Shown: positions 1 to 6,720 of the stretch, in pieces
How the letters are laid out: each line of letters opens with the position of its first letter
Position numbering within the stretch: the first letter of the stretch is position 1
NCBI GenBank assembly: GCA_902765975.1
Contig: CACXBO010000186.1
Coordinates: 1-6,822 of the forward strand
Direction of reading: 5' to 3'
Source of the DNA: Oscillospiraceae bacterium
GTDB lineage: Bacteria > Bacillota > Clostridia > Oscillospirales > Oscillospiraceae
DNA length: 6,822 nt
Position numbers and translations under genes: made by a program
The notes under the pieces: model-generated
What the model was told of the DNA's origin: nothing
Database searches by the model: none
The model's input: the letters and a program-made list of their open reading frames with translations, nothing else

Positions 1-456
1 CGGAAGCTTGTTTCTCTCCGCAAGAGCGAGAGCAGACTCGTTGGCAACGGGGTTTTTCCTGTTCGCTCTTCCGTTCCAGACCTCGACGCCGTCTATCTCC
101 GGAATAACGTCGTCTAAAGAGCTCACGTCGCGGTTTCTCTCGAAGGGATGCGCCATCACCGCAAGACCTCCCTGCGCCCTTATCGCGGCTGCGACAGCGT
201 GAAAGCCCTTTGCTGTTACCGGTTCCGTAAGAAAAAGACCGAGAAGATGCCCGCGTTCAGTCGAAAACTCCTCGCCGGGGATAACGATAAAGTCCTCCGG
301 CAGGTCCGCGGCGGAAGCTTTGAAAAAAACGTCGTGGTCGGTTATCGCCACTCCGTCGAGCCCCTTGTTCCGGGCGGCGTCAATTATCTCGGAGAGCGTC
401 ATGCGCCCGTCGCAGGACGCCTCGGAATGTACGTGCAGGTCGAGCCTCAGCTTCAC
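1..456 (-). CDS. PHP-domain metal-dependent phosphoesterase, 5' part (runs off left edge)
   Basis: Reading the minus strand from a GTG at 456-454 gives 152 uninterrupted codons to the window edge; the C-terminus is missing. The protein opens directly with the PHP metal-binding motif DLHVHS (residues 6-11, ligands H8 and H10). It continues with TDHD (39-42), PGEEF (60-64), GHLLG (69-73) and AHPFER (102-107), the ordered signature of the PHP family (TrpH/YciV-like phosphoesterases). Such enzymes hydrolyse phosphate esters, often short oligonucleotides or 3',5'-bisphosphonucleotides, with a cluster of metal ions in the cytoplasm. The start is set by an AAGGGAGG ribosome binding site (464-471, minus strand) 7 nt upstream. 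Another in-frame GTG at 474-472 lies before that site and is unlikely. The gene is transcribed away from the cyclic-nucleotide operon from its own promoter. Family assignment is firm; substrate is unknown. Confidence 0.9.
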   Translation of the reverse strand, partial: MKLRLDLHVHSEASCDGRMTLSEIIDAARNKGLDGVAITDHDVFFKASAADLPEDFIVIPGEEFSTERGHLLGLFLTEPVTAKGFHAVAAAIRAQGGLAVMAHPFERNRDVSSLDDVIPEIDGVEVWNGRANRKNPVANESALALAERNKLP

Positions 457-463
457 CTCGCCG

Positions 464-471
464 CCTCCCTT
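464..471 (-). promoter_or_regulatory. Ribosome binding site of the PHP gene
   Basis: AAGGGAGG on the minus strand, 7 nt before GTG 456. It decides this start over the in-frame GTG at 474-472, which lies upstream of the site. Confidence 0.8.
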
Positions 472-487
472 CACTGTATACAAAGTA

Positions 488-516
488 ATTATATTATATC
501 ATTCCGGCAAAATCAA
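488..516 (-). promoter_or_regulatory. Sigma-A-type promoter for the PHP gene
   Basis: On the minus strand a -35 TTGATT (516-511) is followed after exactly 17 nt by a perfect -10 TATAAT (493-488). A second, overlapping TATAAT lies at 498-493 with a poorer 12-nt spacing. The predicted transcription start is near 481, giving a leader of about 25 nt that contains the ribosome binding site. Assigned by consensus match only. Confidence 0.75.
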
Positions 517-578
517 CAATTGCGTTGCGCTCAAGGTCATTTTTTGATAAAAAAGAACGAAAAGCGCGGATTGAGTTA

Positions 579-606
579 TTGAATTTGCGGCAAATTATGA
601 TATGAT
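579..606 (+). promoter_or_regulatory. Sigma-A-type promoter for the five-gene operon
   Basis: A -35 TTGAAT (579-584), 16-nt spacer and -10 TATGAT (601-606) preceded by TGA, which makes an extended -10 (TGn). The predicted transcription start is near 612-614. This falls after the ATGs at 602 and 611 and so supports the downstream start at 638. The spacer holds a 15-bp palindrome that overlaps the end of the -35 element. Assigned by consensus match only. Confidence 0.6.
582..596. promoter_or_regulatory. 15-bp palindrome in the operon promoter, candidate operator
   Basis: AATTTGC-G-GCAAATT is a perfect inverted repeat with 7-bp arms and a 1-nt centre. It overlaps the last three bases of the -35 and fills most of the spacer of the rightward promoter. 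A dimeric repressor bound here would block RNA polymerase. The 1-nt loop and the lack of a T-tract argue against a terminator hairpin. The regulator is not identifiable in this window. Confidence 0.5.
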
Positions 607-622
607 AGGAATGGAATATAAT

Positions 623-629
623 AAGGAGG
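623..629 (+). promoter_or_regulatory. Ribosome binding site that selects a CTG start
   Basis: AAGGAGG, a near-perfect anti-16S match, ends 8 nt before CTG 638-640. The in-frame ATGs at 602 and 611 lie upstream of it and have no ribosome binding site. The in-frame GTG at 629 overlaps it. CTG 638 is the only in-frame near-start codon at a proper distance. Confidence 0.7.
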
Positions 630-637
630 TGTTTGCT

Positions 638-1405
638 CTGACCGACTCTGTAACTATACTCGGCACACGGGGCTCCGTACCGGTAAGCGGAAGTAAATAT
701 GCTAAATACGGCGGCGCCACCTCCTCCTATCTCGTAAGGCTCGACGGAGAGACCGTCGTGCTCGACGGAGGCACGGGGCTTCTCAACCTTCCCGACTTTC
801 TCCTCTCCGCTCCGTCTCTTAACCTGCTTCTTTCTCACCCGCACGCGGATCACCTTCACGGTCTCGGCGTTTTTCCTTTTCGCGGGACTCTCAGCATATA
901 CGCAAAGACCCGAGGCGGGCTCTCCCCGGAGGAGCAGCTTCTGCGGTACTACTCTCCCCCGCTCTGGCCGGTATCGCCGAAGGCGGTATACCGCGAGCTT
1001 GAGGAGCGGTTCACCCTCGGCTCTATCGCGGTCGAGACCGCAGAGGGCGTGCATCCCGGCGGCGTCAGCCTCATAAAGCTCTCCGGCGGAGGAAAGACGG
1101 TCGTTTATGCGTCGGACACGACGCTGACCGGCGCCTCTTCTCTCGCCTCTTTTGCCGCGGACTGCGATCTTCTGCTCTGCGACGGTCAATTCTGCCGCGC
1201 CGAATGGTCGGAAAAACGCGGCTGGGGTCACAGCGCTTGGGAGGACGCCGCGGAAGCCGCCCGCGCCGCAGGGGCGAGGAAGCTCAGGATCATTCACCAC
1301 AGCCCAACGCGCACGGACTCAGAGCTCGACGCATTTTCGCGTAAGCTCCAAAGCTCCGGCTTTGACTGGGCATTTGCCCGCGAGGGCGAGGAGGTGGAGC
1401 TATGA
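638..1405 (+). CDS. MBL-fold metallohydrolase, cyclic-phosphodiesterase-like
   Basis: A 255-residue cytoplasmic protein with a complete metallo-beta-lactamase fold. It starts with the family's LGTRGSVPVSG strand (8-18) and a YGGATSSYL segment (24-32). The metal motif is HPHADHLHG (67-75; ligands H67, H69, D71, H72). Further ligands and family marks follow: HPGG (H139), YASDT (D160), GWGHS (195-199) and HHSP (220-223). The order and the GWGHS...HHxP ending match the subgroup annotated as phosphoribosyl-1,2-cyclic-phosphodiesterase- or cAMP-phosphodiesterase-like MBL hydrolases. The usual HxHWDH is HPHADH here and HHDP is HHSP. No tRNase Z or beta-CASP features are visible. I infer, from the adenylate cyclase in the same operon, that cAMP breakdown is a plausible role. 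The start is taken as CTG 638 on ribosome-binding-site and promoter evidence; ATG 602 would add 12 residues not expected in the family. The stop overlaps the next start by 4 bp. Confidence 0.88.
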   Translation: MTDSVTILGTRGSVPVSGSKYAKYGGATSSYLVRLDGETVVLDGGTGLLNLPDFLLSAPSLNLLLSHPHADHLHGLGVFPFRGTLSIYAKTRGGLSPEEQLLRYYSPPLWPVSPKAVYRELEERFTLGSIAVETAEGVHPGGVSLIKLSGGGKTVVYASDTTLTGASSLASFAADCDLLLCDGQFCRAEWSEKRGWGHSAWEDAAEAARAAGARKLRIIHHSPTRTDSELDAFSRKLQSSGFDWAFAREGEEVEL

Positions 1406-2853
1406 ATAGCGAAGACCTGAGGCGTTTTTTGGAGGTCAGCGTCGCGCTCACCTCCGAGCGCGACCGCGAAGCGCTTCTCTCGAATATCCTCGACACGGCT
1501 ATGGACATAGCGGACTGCGACGCGGGTACGCTCTATCTTCTGGAGAACGACTCCCTCCGCTTCTGCCGAATGGTGACCCGCTCGATGGGCGTCCGTCAGG
1601 GCGGTCACGACTCGCCGATAACCCTTCCCCCCGTACCGCTGGAGGAAAAATACGTTTCTGCCTGGTGCGCCATACACTCCTCCGCCATAAATGTCGCCGA
1701 CGTGAGAACCGACGCCCGCTTCGACTTCTCCGGCTCGATAAGATACGACGGTATGACGGGCTATCGCACTAAGAGCATGCTCGTCGTGCCTATGCGAAAC
1801 GACAGGGGCGAGCTGATCGGAGTAACTCAGCTCATAAACGCCCTCGATCCGGAGGGAAATGCTGTCCCCTTCCCGGAGGAGGCCGTTCTGCTCATAGAAG
1901 CCCTCTCCTCGCAGGCGGCGATAAGCATAACGAATATGAAATACTCGCAGGAGATTACTCTTCTCCTCGACTCCCTCGTCACCGCGCTATCCACCGCCAT
2001 CGACGAAAGAAGCCCGTATAACGCAAATCACACGAGAAATATGGTGAAATACGCCTCCGCATTTCTCGACTGGCTCAGTGAAAACAAAGACCCTCTCTCT
2101 TTCACGGAGGAAAAGCGCAGAGCCTTCATAATGTCGGTCTGGCTCCACGACGTGGGCAAGCTCGCCGTTCCCCTTGAGGTCATGGACAAGGCTACGAGGC
2201 TCGGTCCCCTGCTCGGGGGTATCGAGGACAGGCTTCGCGCCGTCGCCCTTCTCGGCAGGATAGAGCGCCTTGAGGGCAGGCGCACGGAAGAGGAGTACGC
2301 GGGATTATGCTCGGAGCTCGACTCCGCCCTTGAGCTGATACACAGAGCAAACGGGGCTGGCTATCTCACCGACGAGACCCTCGCCGGGATAGAAAAGCTC
2401 GCCGGAAACACCTATACCGACGAGGCGGGCGAGGAAAAGCCCTGGCTTACCGCCGAAGAGCTCCACTGCCTTACCGTCCGCAAGGGAACGCTCACTCCGG
2501 AGGAGCGTTCCGTCATGCAAAGCCATGCGGCTGTGACTGGCAAAATACTTGAAAACGTATACTTTCCCAAGTCCTATTCCGACGTGCCGCGCTGGGCGGC
2601 GGCTCACCACGAGCTTTTGAACGGTCGCGGCTACCCGAACGGACTCCGGGCCGACGCCATACCCGACGAGGTGCGGCTCCTCACGATACTCGACGTTTTC
2701 GACGCTCTAACGGCGCGCGACAGGCCTTATAAGCCCGCTATGCCGCTCGAAAAAGCTCTTGCGATACTCCGCAGCATGGCGGACGAGGGCTCGGTCGACG
2801 GAATTATTCTCGAACTCTTTGAAAAAAGCAAAGCATGGGAGGCTTCACAATGA
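1402..2853 (+). CDS. GAF domain / HD-GYP phosphohydrolase with a long insertion
   Basis: A 483-residue cytoplasmic signalling protein. The GAF domain spans about 8-180, with NVADVRTDARFDF (97-109) and GYRTKSMLVVPM...GELIGVTQLINA (120-147), typical of cyclic-nucleotide-phosphodiesterase and adenylate-cyclase GAF domains. The NKFDE signature is incomplete (N146-A147 where NK is usual), so the ligand is open. The HD-GYP domain follows: H210, HDVGK (249-253), H375, HHELLNGRGYPNGL (402-415) and D431 in LDVFDALTARDRPYK. All main metal ligands are present. D201 stands where many members have Glu. HD-GYP domains hydrolyse c-di-GMP, or in some cases cGAMP. About 95 residues (266-360) rich in charged helices separate the HDxGK stretch from the KGTLTPEE helix, where ordinary HD-GYPs have only a few residues. 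ATG 1402 has AGGAGG 7 nt upstream. Both ends overlap neighbours by ATGA, so translation is coupled. Confidence 0.92.
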   Translation: MNSEDLRRFLEVSVALTSERDREALLSNILDTAMDIADCDAGTLYLLENDSLRFCRMVTRSMGVRQGGHDSPITLPPVPLEEKYVSAWCAIHSSAINVADVRTDARFDFSGSIRYDGMTGYRTKSMLVVPMRNDRGELIGVTQLINALDPEGNAVPFPEEAVLLIEALSSQAAISITNMKYSQEITLLLDSLVTALSTAIDERSPYNANHTRNMVKYASAFLDWLSENKDPLSFTEEKRRAFIMSVWLHDVGKLAVPLEVMDKATRLGPLLGGIEDRLRAVALLGRIERLEGRRTEEEYAGLCSELDSALELIHRANGAGYLTDETLAGIEKLAGNTYTDEAGEEKPWLTAEELHCLTVRKGTLTPEERSVMQSHAAVTGKILENVYFPKSYSDVPRWAAAHHELLNGRGYPNGLRADAIPDEVRLLTILDVFDALTARDRPYKPAMPLEKALAILRSMADEGSVDGIILELFEKSKAWEASQ

Positions 2854-4916
2854 AAAAGATACTATCCCTCGTTCTCGCGGTCCTGCTTGCCGCAGCCGTC
2901 CTCGCGCCATCGCTCGCCGCGGACACAAAGGGCACCACGATACGCCTCGGCGCCACTCAGGGCAAGGTCACGGTCAGAAACGCCTCTGCAAAGGAGCAGT
3001 CCGCACGAAAGGATATGCGCCTTTATAACGGCTACAGCGTCCAGACCGCCTCCGCCTCTTCCGCGTATCTGACTCTCGACGACACAAAGGCCGCAAGGCT
3101 CGACTCAAGCTCCAAAACCGAGGTCAAAAAGTCCGGAAAGCAGCTTGAGCTCAAGCTCGTCGCCGGGAAGCTCTATTTCGGAGTCACTCAGCCCCTGAGC
3201 TCCGACGAGAGCCTCAATATATGCACCTCCACCATGGTGACCGGAATCCGCGGCTCCTACGGCTGGGTCACGCAAAACGAGATGGGTCTTTTACACGGTC
3301 ACGTTACCCTTACCTGCCGCAATCCCTACACCGGCGAGGTGCGCGTTACCGAGGTCACGAGCGGCCAGATAGTCCGCTTCGACCCGAAGGCTGACGGCTC
3401 GGGAGCCGAGCCCATACTGCTTGAAATAGACTTTATAAAGCGCCTTATGACTAATTCAGACGTTCCTGCCCTTGCAATCGAAGAGCTGCGTCAGGATTCC
3501 GCTCTCCAGCAGCTACTGAACGAGGACGTGGAAAACCTGAGCGTGCCCGTTCTTCTCGGACTTGAGAGCGAAAAGCGCGCCGCCCAGGAAAAGTCGGAGG
3601 CCGAGGCGGAGGCCGCCATAGCAGAGGCTATGGCTGAGCAGGACGCAGCGATAAGTGGCGCCGAGCAGTACTATGAGGCTTCGCCTGAGATAACAACGAG
3701 CTATTATACCGTGACTCTTCCTCAGGTGCCCGGAGATTATGAGATAACGGTCAACGACAACGGAGCTAAGAAGATAGATGCAACTCACTGGCTTGTAACC
3801 GCGGGCGGGAACGTCGGCCTGACTTTCACCTGCGACGGGACAACCCGGTGTTTCGGTCCGCAGGTCTCTCTTCCCGGAGTCACCGCTCAATTTACGCGCG
3901 GTTCCGGAACAGATAAATATACTTCTTATACCGCATCCGTTGTTGTCGATCAGGATATCGACCTGGGGGCGACTCTGCTGACTCCCGTATATCGCGTCAG
4001 CTCCGAGCAGGATGATCTGGCGTCTTCCGATCCCGTTGCGGTTTCCGGCGCTATGACCGTCGATCTTGCCGGACTGCAGATAGCGGAAGGAAAGCAGGTG
4101 CTTGTAACGTCTGGCGGTTCTATTGCCTTCAACGCGGATACCGTAAATTTGGGCCTCATCGAAAATGAAGGCGCGATTATTTCCGCCGGTGATTTCACCA
4201 ACGGAGTGAGCGGTTCAATCAAAAACGCTGAAAACGCGAGCGTCGCGGTAACGGGCGGGACCTTCACGAACGAGGGCAGCTATTCCGGCGGGGCGCTTAC
4301 GATGTCAGGCGGTGGGTTTATCAACGACGGAGAGTTTGAAATCGGCGGCGCCTTTGAAAACGACGGAGGCGGCACGTTCTTAAACTCTTCCGACTGCACC
4401 GCCGAGTTCAACGGTACGTTTACTATCACAGGAGGAACCTCTCCCTTCAACAACCACGGTACCGCGATCCTCAACGGCACGGTATACTCGAACGGGTATA
4501 TGAACAATTACGGAAAGATCGAGTTCAACGGCGACGTAACCTTTGACTCCGCCTTTACAAACAGCGGCGAATACCGCGACGCAGAGGCTGTATTCGCCCA
4601 GGGTTACACGGTCGCCGTCAACGGTAATATCAACAACTCTGAGAACGCGGTACTGAGAGTTAAGGGCACGATGCTCGTTCAGAACAATGCGATTTACAGC
4701 TCCACAAGCACAACGGCGGGTCATATCGTCCTTGACGGAGAGATTAATTTGGACGCATCTTCCAACCTGTTTCTCACGGGAGCCCGCGCAAATATCGATG
4801 AAACGAATCTGACGATAACGGCAACTATCGACGATTCGTCATACGATAACTACGGCAGCACTCTGACCGGCACGGGCTCGATCACCGGAGCCGGTACCTT
4901 GCACTGTGCGCCCTGA
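2850..4916 (+). CDS. Secreted FecR-domain protein with C-terminal beta-solenoid-like repeats
   Basis: A 688-residue exported protein. The signal peptide covers 1-23 (MKK, Leu/Ala/Val core, cleavage predicted after S-L-A). The FecR domain covers about 30-180: GKVTV (38-42), LYNGYSVQTASASSAYLTL, LELKLVAGKLYFGV and TSTMVTGIRGSYGWV ending near 139. A charged Ala/Glu helix lies at about 238-275, then a beta-rich segment (about 280-400). A repeat region with F-x-N-x-G motifs runs from about 437 to 598, and the tail ends ...LHCAP. There is no LPXTG, S-layer domain or C-terminal membrane helix, so retention outside the cell is unexplained. No ECF sigma factor is adjacent, so the FecR domain is not the usual anti-sigma regulator. 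Stand-alone FecR proteins are known beside CHASE2 cyclases; I infer a ligand or structural partner for that sensor. ATG 2850 is chosen over ATG 2835 because GGGAGG (2837-2842) lies 7 nt before it; it overlaps the previous stop by 4 bp. Confidence 0.87.
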   Translation: MKKILSLVLAVLLAAAVLAPSLAADTKGTTIRLGATQGKVTVRNASAKEQSARKDMRLYNGYSVQTASASSAYLTLDDTKAARLDSSSKTEVKKSGKQLELKLVAGKLYFGVTQPLSSDESLNICTSTMVTGIRGSYGWVTQNEMGLLHGHVTLTCRNPYTGEVRVTEVTSGQIVRFDPKADGSGAEPILLEIDFIKRLMTNSDVPALAIEELRQDSALQQLLNEDVENLSVPVLLGLESEKRAAQEKSEAEAEAAIAEAMAEQDAAISGAEQYYEASPEITTSYYTVTLPQVPGDYEITVNDNGAKKIDATHWLVTAGGNVGLTFTCDGTTRCFGPQVSLPGVTAQFTRGSGTDKYTSYTASVVVDQDIDLGATLLTPVYRVSSEQDDLASSDPVAVSGAMTVDLAGLQIAEGKQVLVTSGGSIAFNADTVNLGLIENEGAIISAGDFTNGVSGSIKNAENASVAVTGGTFTNEGSYSGGALTMSGGGFINDGEFEIGGAFENDGGGTFLNSSDCTAEFNGTFTITGGTSPFNNHGTAILNGTVYSNGYMNNYGKIEFNGDVTFDSAFTNSGEYRDAEAVFAQGYTVAVNGNINNSENAVLRVKGTMLVQNNAIYSSTSTTAGHIVLDGEINLDASSNLFLTGARANIDETNLTITATIDDSSYDNYGSTLTGTGSITGAGTLHCAP
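4158..4643 (+). repeat. Protein-level F-x-N-x-G repeats (solenoid-like) in the FecR protein
   Basis: The motif (F/I/M)-x-N, usually followed by x-G, starts at residues 437, 449, 472, 490, 502, 510, 533, 551, 569 and 594. Examples are FTNEG, FINDG, FENDG, FNNHG, MNNYG and FTNSG. Spacings of 18 recur (472-490, 533-551, 551-569), with others of 8, 12, 23 and 25. This fits successive coils of a right-handed beta-helix with an Asn/Gly turn, as in autotransporter or adhesin passengers. The DNA itself is diverged, so these are not recent tandem duplications. Confidence 0.6.
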
Positions 4917-4922
4917 TAAAGC

Positions 4923-6716
4923 ATGAAAAGAAAAAAACTTATTTTGACAGTCGCCGCCTTTTTGATCGCCGCCCTTGCGACTGCGGCGGCGGGGCTCGGG
5001 CTCTTCGACATACTTAATTCTACCCTGTCCGACCTTCTCTATCAGCATCCGGACGGCACGGACGGAGTGATAACGGTTATCGGAATTGACCAGCGGGCGA
5101 CGGAGGCTCTCGGTCCTATGCCCTGGCCTCGCGACGTTATAGCCGACGCGATCGCCTATCTTAACTCCGACCCGGATAACAGACCCGCCGTCATCGGAGT
5201 GGACGTTCTCTTCGTCGGCGAGAGCGCGTATCCCGACGCCGACGCCTATCTGTGCGAGGTCTGCGCGGAGGGCGAAAACGTGGTGGTCGCCTCTGCCGCC
5301 GGCTTTGGAGCCGAGATCGTGGAGACGGAATCCGGGTTTTACGTCGACAAGGGCGCCGTGGTCTCCTGGGACGAGGCGTTTTTCGATCTCCGAGACGTAA
5401 CGGCGGCCGGGCATATAAACGCTATGGCGGATAACGACGGGATAATCCGGCACGGCAGGCTCTATATCGACGCTCCGGAGCGCGGCAGAGTAGCGAGCTT
5501 CGCCCGCGTTATATATGAGAAATACTGCGAGTATCTGGGCGAGGCGCCCAAGCCCGCTCCCGATTCCCAAAGCTACTACCTCAGCTTTTCCGCAAAGCCG
5601 GGGGACTACTATGAGAGCGTCTCCGTGCTAGATCTGCTCGAGGGGAACGTCGAGCCTGAGACATTTGCCGGGAAGATAGTGCTTATCGGACCTTACGCTC
5701 CCGGCATGCAGGACGAGTTCCGCACGGCGGTCAGCCACGCGTCGAATATGTACGGCGTTGAGATACAGGCAAACGCGATAGACTCCTTCAGAAAGGGCTT
5801 CTTTCCCGCCGAGGCGCCGAGGCTTCTCTCCCTCGCCGTACTCTTCGTTCTCACCTTCGCCTTAGTTCTCTTCTTTGCCGACAGGAGGGTGCTCGCCTCC
5901 GCTGCCGTCTGGGCTCTAACGGTCAGTCTCTGGCTCGGGCTCTGCCTTCTGCTTTTTAACGCCGGAACGATACTCAACGTGCTATGGGCGCCCCTGATTA
6001 CAACGCTCGTCTTCATCGGCTCCGTCGCGGCAAACTACATCCGCGCCTCACTCGAGAAGAAAAGGATACAGAACACCTTCGGTCACTACATCGATCCGGC
6101 GGTAATGCGCCGGCTGATAGCTCAGGGCGCGGCGGCTCTCGAGCTCGGCGGGAAGCTTTACGATATCGCCGTACTCTTCGTCGACATTCGCGGCTTTACG
6201 ACGATGTCCGAGGCCCTCGACCCGCCGACGGTCGTTGAGATAATCAACAAGTACCTCACTCTGACGACGGAGTGCATAATGAGAAACCACGGCACTCTCG
6301 ATAAATTCGTCGGCGACTGCACTATGGCGTTCTGGAACGCCCCCGTAGAGCAGGACGACCCGGTCTACCTCGCCTGCCGCGCCGCAATGGATATGGTGGA
6401 GGGCTCGAAAAAGCTCGGCGAAGAGCTTCTGGCGCGCTTCGGACGCACGGTCTCCTTCGGCGTCGGCGTAAACTGGGGTCCCGCCGTTATCGGAAACATA
6501 GGCGCGCCGAAGAGGATGGACTACACCGCCATAGGCGACACGGTCAACACGGCCTCAAGGCTTGAATCCAACGCTCCCGGCGGAAAGATACTCATATCCC
6601 GGCAAGTCGCAGATATCCTCGGCGACAGAGCGGAGGTAACGAGTCTCGGAGACACTATAAAACTGAAGGGCAAGGCGGAGGGCTTCGAGGTCCTCACGCT
6701 TGACAGTCTCAAATAA
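4923..6716 (+). CDS. CHASE2-domain transmembrane class III adenylate cyclase
   Basis: A 597-residue membrane enzyme predicted to convert ATP to cAMP. One membrane helix (about 6-27) leads into an extracytoplasmic CHASE2 sensor (about 30-295) with VIGID (52-56), PMPWPRD (65-71), GVDVLF, a KIVLIGPYAPGMQD segment and a GVEIQANAIDSF stretch. Three membrane helices follow (about 301-319, 323-345, 350-370), then a linker with FGHYIDPAVMRRL and the cyclase domain (about 405-595). Catalytic residues are complete: metal ligands D421 (FVDIRGFT) and D465 (KFVGDC), adenine-selecting K461 and T535 (YTAIGD), transition-state N542 and R546 (VNTASR). K/T favours adenylate over guanylate cyclase. It homodimerises in this family. 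ATG 4923 lies 6 nt after the tandem TGA-TAA stops of the FecR gene and lacks a clear Shine-Dalgarno, unlike its neighbours. Translation probably depends on termination-reinitiation, which would keep the level low. Confidence 0.95.
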   Translation: MKRKKLILTVAAFLIAALATAAAGLGLFDILNSTLSDLLYQHPDGTDGVITVIGIDQRATEALGPMPWPRDVIADAIAYLNSDPDNRPAVIGVDVLFVGESAYPDADAYLCEVCAEGENVVVASAAGFGAEIVETESGFYVDKGAVVSWDEAFFDLRDVTAAGHINAMADNDGIIRHGRLYIDAPERGRVASFARVIYEKYCEYLGEAPKPAPDSQSYYLSFSAKPGDYYESVSVLDLLEGNVEPETFAGKIVLIGPYAPGMQDEFRTAVSHASNMYGVEIQANAIDSFRKGFFPAEAPRLLSLAVLFVLTFALVLFFADRRVLASAAVWALTVSLWLGLCLLLFNAGTILNVLWAPLITTLVFIGSVAANYIRASLEKKRIQNTFGHYIDPAVMRRLIAQGAAALELGGKLYDIAVLFVDIRGFTTMSEALDPPTVVEIINKYLTLTTECIMRNHGTLDKFVGDCTMAFWNAPVEQDDPVYLACRAAMDMVEGSKKLGEELLARFGRTVSFGVGVNWGPAVIGNIGAPKRMDYTAIGDTVNTASRLESNAPGGKILISRQVADILGDRAEVTSLGDTIKLKGKAEGFEVLTLDSLK

Positions 6717-6720
6717 GTAA

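Noticed and set aside
540..554. T6-GAT-A6 inverted repeat as a terminator
   Set aside because: The stem is entirely A/T with no G/C pairs and the position lies between two divergent genes, where no terminator is expected. It may be an A/T-rich upstream promoter element.
148..582. Plus-strand open frame over the left edge
   Set aside because: It overlaps the PHP gene and its promoter region; the minus strand carries clear PHP motifs, a ribosome binding site and a promoter.
617..622. A perfect TATAAT on the plus strand
   Set aside because: Transcription from it would start inside the AAGGAGG of the MBL gene, leaving no usable leader, and no good -35 lies at the right distance.
494..1300. Long minus-strand open frame (268 codons) opposite the MBL gene
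   Set aside because: It is antisense to a gene with a full set of family motifs, its product is Arg/Gly-rich with no recognisable domain, and it has no supported ribosome binding site.
2835..2849. Upstream ATG at 2835 as start of the FecR gene
   Set aside because: It lies next to the GGGAGG that serves ATG 2850, and starting there would put non-signal residues before a standard MKK signal peptide.
2850..3390. FecR as an anti-sigma regulator of an iron system
   Set aside because: It has a signal peptide rather than an anti-sigma N-terminus and membrane helix, and no sigma factor or TonB receptor is nearby.
4839..5570. Minus-strand open frame (243 codons) across the FecR/cyclase junction
   Set aside because: It is antisense to the CHASE2 region and its product has no recognisable motifs; long antisense frames are common in GC-rich coding DNA.
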